A stretch of 64,000 bases of DNA from Spironucleus salmonicida (taxonomy: Eukaryota > Fornicata > Diplomonadida > Hexamitidae), in NCBI GenBank assembly GCA_000497125.2, contig CM035316.1, forward strand, positions 128,001-192,000, in the 5' to 3' direction. This document shows positions 40,301 through 52,494 of this stretch, one piece after another. Positions within the stretch are counted from its first letter, which is position 1, and each line of letters opens with the position of its first letter. Under the pieces are notes generated by a model. It was not told where the DNA came from. It searched no databases and saw only the letters and a list, made by a program, of their open reading frames with translations. Made by a program: the position numbers and the translations under genes.

Positions 40301-43207
40301 TAACTAGAAATTGATATATAAGAAGACTAGAATTCATCTAGATTAAAAAATAAAATTAAGTTATAAAAATAAAAATTACCTTAGATATTATCAAATAAAT
40401 TATAAGAAATTAGTAATCTAGTTTAATCTGGCCTGACATAAGAATAAGCTGAAGCTTAATATTAAACGAGTATAGACTATTAAAATTAACAAGCTACCTA
40501 AATTTAGTCTACACAAAGTACGAAATATGCTATATCTAAATAAAATGAGAATCCAAATCCATTGTAGAACTAATCCAAACCATAAGATAAAAATAATAGT
40601 TCTACTAAAAATTAAAAAAATGGCAATCAGTCCAACATTAATAATGAATTAACAAAACTAAACAATATCAAAGAATAAATAATAGCTAATTTAGTGAGAA
40701 ATGGTATATCAAAGGAGCAGGCTGAGAAACTCTCCAGCAATTTAGGATAAAAATTGCTATAATAAAATTTAAACTCTGCATAAACTCTGAACTAATAAGA
40801 GATTGATTCTTATGTTTAATAATTAATTAACTAAGGATTTAGCAAAGATTAAGCCATTAGATTAGTTTTTAATGGAATTAAACCTGAAGATATTATTAAA
40901 CTTTTTAAAAATGGTATTAATCCATAGTAAAGCGATAGTTATTTTTAATAAGTTTTATAATGGAAATAAGAAAGTAATTAAGAAAAATAAGTTGAATAAT
41001 ATTAAAAATTCATAATTGATATGATTAATTAAGGGTTTACAAAAGACTAAGCAGAATTAATATTACTTGAATCCAAAAAGTAAGTCTAATCTGGAGCAGA
41101 ATCTTTTGAAATTAAATCAGTAAGGTCAAATAGTGAATAAGAATAACTTATAGAAAAATTATCTGATTCATAATTTACATTTGAATAAATTGAAAAAATT
41201 AAACAAAGTGGCATGAGTGTATAAGACATAGAATCCCTAATTTTATAAAAATAAAAAACTGGTGATGTAAATAGTATGTTAGATAGGTCGATAGAATTAA
41301 CTGTGAAATAACATTTAGAATTATTAAATTTTAACAATGAATTTATCAATAAATTTATCGCCTCATCTAATAATAAAGACTCTGTAGCGAATCTAATATC
41401 TAAAATAATTACAACAAAACTAGAAACTGATTAAGCTGCATATCTTTATGAATATATGATTAGCAATGATATTAAAGATCATAATTTATTAAAATAATTA
41501 GGTGAGATTATTACGCAAGATACTTTATTAGCACATATAATGTCAAATAATATTCCAAAGGATAATGTTATATAACTATTTTAAGATAGATAGTTATTAT
41601 CAACAATTTATACGATTGTTTTAGGTTCTACATCTTTATAAGATTTGAACTAAACAGTTTAGTAGTAGAAACGTAAGAAATATTAGGCATCGCTTAATTA
41701 ATTTGTGTTTAAGAGTACGAAAGAGCTTTCTACTAACATTAAATTAAATAAACGGGTTGAACGCCATTTAGACAAAGTAAATGATAGATTAATTTGTTAA
41801 TCGACTGATTTTGATCATGAATAATATTTTAAATTAGATTAGGTTCAATAGAAATGTTAAAATAAATAGCTACTATTAGATACAAGAAGAGAAAATTCGA
41901 TAATATCTAATACATCATTAAATAGCTTACTGTTTTTAGACGAGTAAGATATAAAACTAGATTAAAAAACAAAAAGCAATCAGCTAACTTTAGGAATTAA
42001 GAGTTTTGATAGAAGATATAAACGTGTAGTGTCTGCTCCTTTATATTATTTTAATTAACAGAAGATTTTATAAGGTATTCTGCTATGTCCATTTTCTGCT
42101 AGATGTATTAATCGTAATTAGAATTCAGATAATTAAAAGCATGGTTAATTATTATAATTGAATTCTACACAACTATAACTAAATAGATCCTTATGTATTA
42201 GCGAACATTCATGTTCTTTTATTTATAATGAATTATAAGTGGATTCCTTTTCTCAAAAATCATCTAAAAATTAAGGCAGATAACCTTAAACGAAGAGAAA
42301 TGTATTATAATCAAATTAATTAGATTCATCTATAAGAAACTAAATATAGTTTACAAACAATTAGTTATAATAATAATCATAGTCTGGCAAAAGAATTAAC
42401 ATTCGTATTAATAAACAAGATAGTGATTAATCAGTTCAAAATGAAGAATAATTATCAAATAGTTTCGTTACAACTCCAAAAACAAACACCCAAAAACATA
42501 CTCTTGTTAATGATTTTGATAAATTATTTAGTAAAATAGGGGTTTCAAAACTGCAAGATATAGTTGCTTAGCGGCATAATTAGTTGCTACAAGCACTAAA
42601 CAACTAGACCTAAGATGATAATTTTACGAAGAGACTAGCTAATTTAGCTAATTAAAATTAATCAGTGGTTAACAACTTATCTAAAAGCTAACATGATCAT
42701 AGTTCAAATGATTTAACTCTAGCATAAAACATCGAAAAACTATAGTTTAACTAAACACAACTCTCAAATTAATTAAATAATATTGCTGATTATAAATAAA
42801 TAGTTAGTTAAGGAAAAGTAGAAATCGCAGACGATATATTGAAAATGCTTAATAAAACGATCATAAAAGGCAGTTAAATTATTATCAATAAATAGACGAT
42901 TGAAGAACAAAATGTAATTGGATTTCGCTAGTGTGCATTACCATAAGCTTAAAAGATAAAACCTACTGCTCATTTGGCATCAAATCATAAGCAGCTTACG
43001 TATACACCATTTCCAACATAATTTCGCCCACTCATGACTATACAAAGTGGATCAAAATAATCTTAACAGTCGTATATAGCTCGTGTCATAGGTCCTGTTC
43101 CAGAAAGTGCAAGTTAAATATCTATGGAAGCAGTGTTTAAAGAAATAGCAGACCAAAAAGATCAATAAATTAAAAATCTAAAATAAAACTCATAATTTTT
43201 ATAGTGA
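37388..43207 (+). CDS. Sfi1-like protein with Q-rich and UBA-like region, 1,939 aa
   Basis: A single frame runs from ATG 37388 to TAG-TGA at 43202-43207. The first 500 or so residues carry repeated helical units with a tryptophan in the pattern F-x-x-W near basic residues: ILQAWKKS, SYKAWNIE, FQQWFVHI, FLSWFSLTW, YFHAWVIHKR, AFHRWKKYIF, LFQWKQLPK. This resembles Sfi1 repeats, which form long helices that bind centrins at spindle poles and basal bodies. From about residue 750 the protein becomes Q/N/K-rich and disordered. Three short UBA-like units follow near residues 1097, 1141 and 1211 (VRNGISKEQAEKL, INQGFSKDQAIRLV, INQGFTKDQAELIL). The absence of TGA makes a single gene more likely than two, but transcript data would settle it. 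Centrin binding is inferred. Confidence 0.75.
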
Positions 43208-43287
43208 TTTAATTAAATATATCTATTCGCTTAAGTGATTAATTGTTATCAGATATAATTAATAATGACGTATATTTTTAGGTTGAC

Positions 43288-44490
43288 TCACTCAAAATCA
43301 CCAAAATCTAAATTAACATCTTCTTCCTTTTTAATTAAATCTTTAGCATTAATATGAGCATGGCTTACCTATTTCTGATTTGATAAACTTCTTTTAGATT
43401 CAAATTAATAATCCCCAAAATCCTCATTTACTACTTACTAAGACTACATTTGTGCTATTTTTTCCTTGGTCCTAGTTATTGACTCGTGTTATTAGTATTA
43501 CTAATTACTTGGTGGTCTAGCAAATTTTGTTGTATCTTTTTAAAACCATTTATGGTTTAATAATTAATCTGTAGTACATCTTCTATCTGGGTTTAGCTCA
43601 AGCATATAAGATAAACAATCCATTGCTTCATCTGATGCAAATTTAATTTATTAAGTCAGCTTTTACTTTATTCTATTATGGCTCGCTCCAGTCTGGTATC
43701 TTGTAGTTGATCCTCCAGTAACGGACACAAAATTCATCTTTGATGCTAACTATTAATATTACGGCCACTCTTCGTCATAAAGCGGGCCAAGTTAACCCAA
43801 TATCATATTAATTTAATCTAATTCTGAATTACCAGGGAATAAACATTTATTGGTAAATAATTCAGCGAATACACATCCTATCGCCCAAACATCATTAGGT
43901 TTTCCATAACTTTGATCTTTCATAAGAAGCTCTATACTTCTATACCATCTAGTTCCAGCATAAAGTGAATGAATGGGTACTCTTTGCCTGGTTTCTTTAG
44001 CACATCCCAAATCAGCTATTTTAGGTATAACTGTTGACATTCCCGTTATTTAAATTCCTTCAGTACTATGTTATAAAAGTACATTTTCAGGTTTTAGATC
44101 TCTATGCATAAAGTCGTAAGAATGCATATGGTCTAAACCCTACAATACCTAGAAGCATATCTATCGAATTTCTACCTCTGGCATGCGAGCTGAAAGCTTT
44201 TAATTTTTTACTAATAGATCATAAAGTGAACCAGCATCAACAAACTCAAAGACAAAGTAAAATGTACCATCTTTTTCTCTAAAAGCTTCATATAACGTTA
44301 CGATATTTAGATTGGGTTTTATTTTTTAGAAAGATCGAAGCTCTATTTAATTCTTAGCAAGATTCCACGAATTAGTTTTTTAATGAATTTATTTCAATGC
44401 TACTATTTATTAAGTTTATTTATGTTGAGCCTTATAAACAATCCCATACGCCCCTGAACCTAACTCTTTTAAGATGGTATAATTTTGCAT
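43288..44490 (-). CDS. RCK-family (MAK/ICK/LF4-like) protein kinase
   Basis: The 400-residue kinase has the Gly loop ELGSGAYGIVYKA, VALKQI lysine, HRDLKPEN catalytic loop and P-loop DVWAIGCVFAELF. The NSW insertion after the lysine, LFPGNSELDQI, EWPQYQQLASKMNF and the C-lobe block CLSYMLELNPDRRCT fit the RCK group (MAK, ICK/CILK, MOK, LF4), kinases that set cilium length and intraflagellar transport. Two departures: the Mg motif is DLG rather than DFG, and the activation-segment end reads WYRSIELL instead of WYRAPE. TxY is not evident in the activation segment. A Q-rich tail of about 100 residues follows. It is transcribed away from a cyclin-like gene that starts 51 nt upstream. Stop in GAGTGA. 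Confidence 0.9.
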
Positions 44491-44541
44491 TTTGGGGAGT
44501 GGTCACAAAAATGTTTATCCAATAGATAGTACTAAAGTATC

Positions 44542-45477
44542 ATGGAAATATTATAAATATATTATTTTATATAATAAAATTTAGATTATATGAAATGTTT
44601 TTAAAAAATTTCACTTCTACGATTTTCATAGACTCACACCTTTGATGTTAGCAGTGTTATTAATTATAAGATAGAACTGGTTATAATAATATAAGGCCTT
44701 AATACAGATTTCGATGCAGCGACAAAAAAATTACTTATTTTTACTTCTAGAATAGATTTTATGATGGAATAATCAATACATCTTTATAAAGATTGTATTT
44801 TTGATATATTACTGAGTTTAAACTTTCATCTCTTAACACCAACCATGCGAAAGCGAATATATAAACTTACATTTAATTTAGCAGATATGGTACAAGTTCC
44901 TTAATAGTTTTTATTGATGTTGTAAAACTTTTAAAACAACGAAGAACTTTCTCTATTCATAGATATTTCGACATAAATTTCAGACTTTTCAATTATTAAT
45001 TATATAATAGTTATCTCATAAAATTCATAAACAATGAAAAAAATCGCTCCTTCAGTAGTAACATTTTTCCTGGACGCATATAAACTAGTTGACTGCTCTG
45101 TTATTTTTGCTCTTTATATCTAGTATTTTCATCAGTAGAACATTAATTTCGAATTTATAGACGTAGAAATCGTAAAACAAACGGCTCTATCTAACTTCTT
45201 TTACTGCCGAATTGGTCTTAGTTTTTGTCTCCAATTCGATCTTCAAGTACCAATAAATGTACTTTTCGACAATTTAGCATCTATGGATTATAAAATTCAA
45301 ATTCTAGCAATGAAAATTTGCCTCATATCCGAACTTATAGTCTTTAAAAGTGCAATTAGTGAATGTTATCTATAGGTCCGTGCTGATTACCGTGTTGGAA
45401 ATTTCGACCTTTTAGATATTGAAATTATGATGGAAAAAAGTGGAAACTTCGAGGATTTAAATATATTAATAGATTGA
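44542..45477 (+). CDS. Divergent cyclin-like protein, up to 311 aa
   Basis: The frame runs from ATG 44542 (alternative ATG 44590, leaving 295 residues) to TGA 45475-45477. A region like the cyclin box is visible: HLLTPTMRKRIYKLTFNLADMV resembles the MRaILvDWLveV helix, LSLFIDIS the following IDRFLS helix, and LSNFFYCRIGLSFCLQFDL then VPINVLFDNL the L-x-F-x-L-x-x-P-T-x-x-x-F-L segment that ends the first cyclin fold. The conserved Arg and acidic residues of the MRAIL helix are only partly kept, so the call is tentative. It shares a 51-nt upstream region with the RCK kinase gene. Cyclins activate CDK-type kinases; whether this one partners its neighbour is speculative. Confidence 0.45.
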
Positions 45478-45479
45478 GA

Positions 45480-45959
45480 TCACTACTAAACAATAATTGG
45501 TAGTGATGCTGAAAGTGTGTCACACTAGTCTGCAAAGTCGGTTAGCATGCTTTCTGAGCGTTTATAGAAAACCTAGTTCATTTATTATTTACACTTTTTA
45601 AAAGGTCTGTTCACGTCCACATTATAATGCCCGACCCCTGGATTAGACTTAAAAGCATTCTAAGACTACTCCAAAAACGATAGTGGCCTATCATGTGCAT
45701 TAAATTTACTAGAGGTCGGTTATGGATGAATTTAGCTAAAATTGAGTGTATACGATCCAACTCCAGGTGTTGTAGACGTACCCCATAAACATTGCTTTGA
45801 AATAATATCGTTATCTTGTTTTCGCTTTATTTACTTAATTTCCATTAGCTTCAACCCATTGAAATATAGTGTATTTTTACTAGATTACTTTTTTTTCGTC
45901 GGTTGGTCGTGGGTGAATATAGAGGATGCAGATACAGGCCGGTTCCACCATGAAGACAT
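45480..45959 (-). CDS. STPG (sperm-tail PG-rich, SHIPPO) repeat protein, 159 aa
   Basis: The minus frame from ATG 45959 to TAGTGA at 45480-45484 encodes a small basic protein with two PG-rich repeats: TTPGVGSYTLN (residues about 63-73) and SNPGVGHYNVD (105-115). These P-G-x-G-x-Y cores are the hallmark of STPG/SHIPPO/ODF3 proteins bound to flagellar microtubules and often found inside doublets. No TM or signal sequence. The plus strand shows same-frame open reading after the cyclin stop, but the repeats and the 2-nt convergent spacing place the real gene on this strand. The short length is compatible with small protist members of the family. Confidence 0.8.
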
Positions 45960-46009
45960 TTCTGCGTTCAACGGGAAAGTGATAATAAAATAAATAATAT
46001 ATGTATATA

Positions 46010-49000
46010 TCACTTTTTATAATCCGCCATTAGTTACTTAACTATTATTTTTTAATATGGCTCTAGCTTAGTTTACAATAAATAAGATTAAATTCCGATT
46101 TATTTAAATGTACTTCTTACTTCATCGTTTAACTTTGATAGATTAAAGATTTATAAAAACAAATCTTTAAGTTGTGGCCTGGAACGCATGTTTATTGTTT
46201 ATAATAATTCTAATGGGAGTCCTGATTCGATAAACCCTGAATAATAATTGTTTTCAAACAGGTAAATAATCAAAATTAGAATATCATGAATATGTTCATC
46301 GTTAAATTAATTAAACTTTTTAATGTTAGCTTTATAAAAATTTAGTATTATATTTTCTATATTTGCCATTTTTAAATCAACAGATTTAACACACGTATAA
46401 AATAAGCAATAGCTTTATGATTAAAAGTTAGGTTTTGAATATAAAGCTAAAATTCTATCTCCAAAAGTATTTAATACCTCTAATTCTTTACCTAATAAAA
46501 TCTACTTTGTTAAAAATAATAATGACTTAAGTACATCATCTTAAAGTTGAATTTAAAAAATAAAATCTAAAAATGATATACTTATTTCTTCAATTTTAAT
46601 TTTTTGTTATTATAAATTAAGTAGTAAAAAATATATTAAATCTCTTAAAAAATTATAATCAGGCAGCCTTTATAATTTTAAGAAAACATTATAGTATTAT
46701 TATATAACCGATTATCCTAATAAAAATGGTTTAATATTGTCATCTAAAATGAAATTTTATTAAAAACTTTATTCAGATAAAAATGCTACTGTTGAATCAA
46801 TAAAAATTTTACCAAGCTTTTATGATCCCTAAACTACAAAATTATAAAACTATTAATTTAAAGTGAAAGTATGATGGTTAACTAATTTTATTTCTTCTAT
46901 AGTAGATTTTTAAATGCTGCTATGAAGTGATTACCCAAATTTTGTTTATCTACTTGATGGAGTTTTTGCAAGCTTTTAATTATTTAAATATTGCACACTC
47001 ATACTTTAAGATAAAGATTCGTAATCTACTTTTTCTACTTCTTAATTTTTAAATTAGCCTACTGTTACAGTTCGTACTGCCAATAAAAGATAGACATAAA
47101 ATAATTCAACCTCTTCATAAGGATAAAATATAATCAGTTATTAAAGATATTGAACATTAAATAACTATTCTAAAAATGGTAAATCTAATTTATATTATTT
47201 GCCTAAAGAAATAGTATTTAAAATAATCTAAAAAGATAATCCATATTGCAATACAAATTAATTTTACAACAATAAATTAAGAAGCTATATAATTAAATCA
47301 AGATTAATACTACTAGGATATATTTAATGTAATTCTGCTTGTGTAATTGATATTGAAGATAATAATTACTTATTATCTTATTAAATTTATGCTTATAAAC
47401 CGACTAATTTTTGATATTTTTAATTAAATATAATAATGTTCGTGCATAATCTACAAATTGGTTCTAAAAATCCTTATTATTTGGTATTGAAAATTGATGT
47501 TCTTTAAATTTTATTTGACGATGAATTTAAAAATGTTACTATATTATCCATTAAACTATCATTTATATTATTAACAAAATTAAAAACTGAGGGGGAAAGC
47601 TAAAACACATTTTAAATTATTTATTAAACATCATTAAAATCTGTATTAATATAACTTTTTATTAATTATTCTAAACAATTCTACTCACATTTAAGAATAA
47701 ATGATTCAAAAATATTAATAACTTGAGCTAACAGTAATTAAAATAGATAAAGTAACTAGTAAAGCAATTTACTCTATGTTTAGTTGCTTTCTATTTTTAA
47801 AATATTCAATATAATTTATTCTAATAATTTATTCAGATACTCAGGATCCAAATCTTAATTATTTTATTCAATAACTATAATTAAAAGTTAAATATTTAAT
47901 ATACTACAATTTTCCATTGTAAAAGAATTAATCGTTTTATATACCAAACTATTAGTCTTATCTGTTACTTCAAAAATTATGTCTATAGCTTTTTAATTAT
48001 TTGTATTATTCTCACTTAAAACTTTGGTAACTAATTAAGTTATTACAGGATCGTTGAAAATTTATTACTAAAAATAACGTTTAGAATCAATTATTAACTA
48101 TAATATCAAGCTGATAAGTTCATTGCTAATCTAAGACTAAAATAGCTTATACTAAATCTATTGCTTTTATAATATTATTTTGTTGTTTTCATTCTTACAA
48201 TTAGTACATAATACTTTTTTCATAGAACAGCCACAAATTGTTTGTATATTTATATTTAGTATTTTAAAATCATCTTAGAAAATTTAATAACCATCATTTT
48301 TAAATATTTAAACATAATCTTTACTAAATAGCTATGATTGACAAAAATAGGTTGCATATTAGCTAGTAAAATGTTAAAATATTGTCGGATATATTATATT
48401 TTTAAGTAGTAAGTATCCTACTTTATCCTAAGTTGTTTATATAAGATAAAAACTAGCAACAATACAAATATTGTAAAATAACTTTTATTATTTTAACTCT
48501 TATTCTGTATTCTAATAGCAAGATAAATAGTTTCTAAAATTAAAAAAAACATGAAATTTATAATCTTCAATTAACTTTCTATCAGATATTATAATAGTGC
48601 ATTATTCAGTAAAAATAATATCAATAACAATATTTAAAATATTCGCTATTTTAATAATATTTTATCTATCTAAATTAATATTTCTATCAATGAATTACAA
48701 AATACTTTAAGAATCAATTTATTCTGAAAAGCAAAATTCATATAATTGTGGATCTATTTTTTAAATTATTAGAAACAATTACTATAATAAATCTAAATTA
48801 ATATCAGTGTTAATAATATCTAATTCTTAAAATTGATCAACTGACTAATAATCCTCTACTTAAATATCGTGCAGTTATAATTATGCTGGTAACTTTTTAA
48901 AGTTCTATAATAGTACCAATTATAAATACTACTAATAAATTGTACTAGTATATCCACTCATAGCAACCTAATATTGATCTTCATATTTATCTAAAATGCT

Positions 49001-50422
49001 TAGAACACTATTATTAATTGTATTAAGATAATTAACGTCATCAATAGAAAATTTTAATAAAGTCTTGTTAAATAAATAATCATTATTATATTCATGACAT
49101 TAAAACTTGATGTCTAAGGGAAATTATTAATCGTTCATTTTTTCCACAAATTAATAATGTTATAAAACAAGTCTAGTCTGTAAGAATATTTTATCTAAGT
49201 TTAGCTCTTCTTTGCCTAATTCCTCAACTAACTATTATTTAAGAACATTAAGTTTGTTATTATTTAGTAATATTTTGTCTGTTTATGCAGAATCTTTATT
49301 TTCTGCTAATTGCTATTATTACTATAGAGGGCTTATGATACTATTTTTTTCATATTGATGACTTTATAAAAATTCTGATAAAATTTGTTTATTCTCTTTA
49401 GATTAAATTTAATCTTATTGAGCACCCTAATCTTACTTGACAGCAATATACGATGGGTCTAAAATGCTTATAATCGTATTTTCATTTTCTTAAATATCTT
49501 CGGAGATTTATACAATATGTTGATATAAATTATTAGGTATAATTGATTAATTACGATTACGAATTCCTGTTTACAAAATTATTCCAGATTATTATGATTT
49601 ATACATGTTATTATCTAATTTTTTGTGCCTATTCTTTGGTTGCATAAACTGACATGGTTAATCGTCGAAAAAGTATTTTGAATTATCAACATTTGGAGAA
49701 ATTCTAGCATTAAGCAAAAATGTTCTTTTCATTATTTTAGGCCAATTCATTTCTTATAATATTACTTAGCACAAAAAATGAACTGATAGCATTTCATACT
49801 AACTATTTGCTGAATTCTACGTTTATTCTGCAATCGAAGTATCATAAGAAAGACGATCACATAAATCACATGTTTATGTCTATAGTGGCTGCAAGAAAAG
49901 GACTTACGAATCTGTTACCAATGATATACACGACTTATATATGTTAATAAGATCCTATTTTGATGTCCAACATGAGCATGGTAATTTAAAGAATTTTTTA
50001 ACTGATAAACATATATACTGATCTTCAAATATTAAAACATCTCTTATTGTAGTAGATCCTACATAAAGTTTATGCTTATGTGCCATAAACACACCCATTG
50101 CTATCGAATATACCGCTAATTATAATTAATTATCTGTTAATTCTGATTTATAAAGGAAATCATTTAATGTAATTTATGGTCTTCTTACTATTAAAATTAA
50201 TTATTTATTCTGTACAAAAAAATCATATATAGTTTAAATAAATGGCAACTATGCTTCTTTTAAATACTTTGCAACAAATTCAAAAAACTAATACTCATCT
50301 TAGCTATTTATTGGTAAAATAACAGCAGCCAATAATAATTCGGTATGTATGATATGCTTCACAGGGACCCATCCATCATCCGTTATCTGCACTTATAATG
50401 TTTCATAACAGTTAATGCACAT
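46010..50422 (-). CDS. Large protein with a kinase-like (pseudokinase) N-terminal remnant, 1,470 aa
   Basis: A continuous minus frame from ATG 50422 to AAGTGA at 46010-46014. Residues about 20-170 echo a protein-kinase fold: AVYSIAMGVFMAHKHKLYVG then TTIRDVLIFEDQYICLSVKK resembles the helix before the HRD loop, but HRD is replaced (no catalytic Asp) and no DFG is seen, so it would be a pseudokinase if related. A Cys/His-poor linker and Q-rich stretches follow, then a long helical solenoid-like region to the C-terminus (repeated L/I/Q helices). A CGCSMKKVLCTNC cysteine group sits in the middle. This pseudokinase-plus-solenoid layout resembles ULK4/Fused-type ciliary proteins, but only in outline. 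Confidence 0.7.
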
Positions 50423-50487
50423 TTTATTTCGAAAATTAAATAATATCATATATATTAAACTAATAATTAAATCGAAATCACTCTAAA

Positions 50488-52482
50488 ATGAATTTGATTT
50501 GTTAATCATGTTAAACCAATATTACGTCTAACATAGGTTGTAATATTACATGCTCTTGTATTTTATGTACAGAATGTACAGATCTATCTACTAACATACT
50601 ATAATGTTGTCCAGTTTGTATGAAATCTCTGATTTACAGTTATTAGATTACATCATCATAATTCATCAGTGAAACACAACTTTAATTTAATAATATAACT
50701 AAAGAGATATAAGAGCACTATTCAATTAATAAGTAAAAATAAATTGTTCCTTATGTAAATTAACCAAAGCAGTAACGCTTATTTTTAAGAGAAAATGTAT
50801 CCCAGTGGAACAACTAAACACTCCTCGACTTCTAATAATAAGAATCTATAATAAAATAAAATTCACACTAAGCTTGTATTGGCGATATTGTTCTTCTTGC
50901 AGATTGCTAAGATTAATTTTTAGTTGTAGATTTTTCTAGTAATTCTTGTCTAGTTGTGAAAATTAAAAAAATATCCAAGGATATTTTTGTTGATTTTTTA
51001 CATTATTAATGGATTTAGAATTATTGTATTTAGAAAACAGTTTAATAAAATGAAATGTTCTTAAGTGATATCAAAAATAATATTACATTATTATTGAACT
51101 AAGCAAAAAATTAAATATTTAGTTCATCTCAAAAATTAAATAAATATCACTAAATATTGAATTTATCATAGTGTTTAAGTTAAAAAATTAAGCTTGGGAC
51201 TATGCAAGAGTAAACCTAGTTATAAACATATACTAATTATATAAGAGATAATCTCATTAGATAAGATCCTTATATCAATATTAAAAATATATAATCAGGA
51301 CTAAAAGTGAATATTGATAACTTCTAGATAGGTTTATGTGTTATCCGTAATCCATAATGTTGGAAATTTGGAGACTAAGATAAGTCACATAAGCCTATAC
51401 TTATTGATGGTTAATACTTTTATATAGGTTATCTTGTTTCATATTCAGAAACCAACAAGCTGGCATTAGTTAAGTGGGAAAATGGGTCTGTTTAAAACTA
51501 TAGGATAGGTTATGACGATAAGTATGACTTAGTATATTATATAAATGATATAGCAAACTAATAAATATTTAAACTTAATGATTTAAAAACATGCACATGT
51601 TGTATTTCTTCCGGTAATTATCTATTGTAATCAAATTTACATATTGAACAAAAGCTGCATATTTACTCAAGTATTATAAGTAAACAAGAGAATATCTAGT
51701 ATATTAAGGATCACAAATTTGATATTTCAAAGTATTCATAAATATAAACTTGTCTTTTAGACTATAATAGTTACAATTAATTTTCAATAGAACACTATGA
51801 TTCTTTTATTAAGTATATATAACTTGGCCCAAAGTAAAAGCGAACTAATCTATGTAAATATCCATAATATCATTAAGTTACTGAAAAATATGCAAAATCT
51901 AAGTTTGTTACTAAGAAGATGTGCAATCAGCTTTTACTTTAGCATACATCGATCCCAGTTCAAGCCTCTTAATAAAGAATAAAATTACCTTCCGTAGTAA
52001 CAATATCCGAAGATTGGCATCATGGAAATTAATTTAATAATAAAATAGGAATTTTAGTACCAAATTCAAAAATTTATTAGACATTTTAAGCATGTGTCAT
52101 CTGGAGTCATGAAATTAGAAAACTTCCATAATATCAAATAATGCTTGATCAGTTTGATAAAATTTATGAAACAGGTATTTTTGATCATAGTTATATCGAA
52201 AAATCAATCCTTATACAAGCGCATATCTACGATGCCGGTCGTTAAAATCTCATGGAGCTCTAATATTACAACCTTTTGGTTACAATCATAAATTTCCAAT
52301 CAAAGAGTCTTGTAGGTCCTAGTATGTAGTGGCAGTTAGAATAAGGTCAGCTTTGTGGTTTACTACTTTGGTAGTAAAATCAGTGGGCAATAGTACTTTG
52401 GATGGATGGAAGCGTGAATAGACATAAAATAGGCCATGATGGAATTTACGAACTCTGTTACCTCGATTATTCACTGGAATGA
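50488..52482 (+). CDS. RING-type protein with MIB/HERC2 domains, probable E3 ligase, 664 aa
   Basis: ATG 50488 to TGA 52480-52482. Residues 5-45 form a cysteine-based RING-like motif: C5-x2-C8, C22-x-C24, C27-x2-C30 and a final CPVC. Around residues 282-345 lies a clear MIB/HERC2 domain: CVIRNPQCWKFGDQDKS, then LALVKWENGSVQNYRIGYDD and KYDLVY, matching the family pattern V-x-R-x-x-D-W-K-W-G-x-Q-D ... V-x-W-D-x-G ... YR-x-G ... YDL. Two more divergent copies follow (from about 498, VVTISEDWHHGNQ; from about 608, LVGPSMQWQLEQ to AIVLWMDGSVNRHKIGHDG and YELCY). MIB domains bind substrates of Mind-bomb and HERC2 ligases; here domain order is RING first, unlike animal Mind bomb. Substrate unknown. 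It diverges from the pseudokinase gene by 65 nt. Confidence 0.8.
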
Positions 52483-52494
52483 ACTGCAGATCTC

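Noticed and set aside
45478-45995. Same-frame continuation of the cyclin-like gene past TGA, suggesting readthrough or TGA=Trp
   Set aside because: The antisense strand encodes STPG repeats over this interval, so the plus-frame openness is a shadow of that gene.
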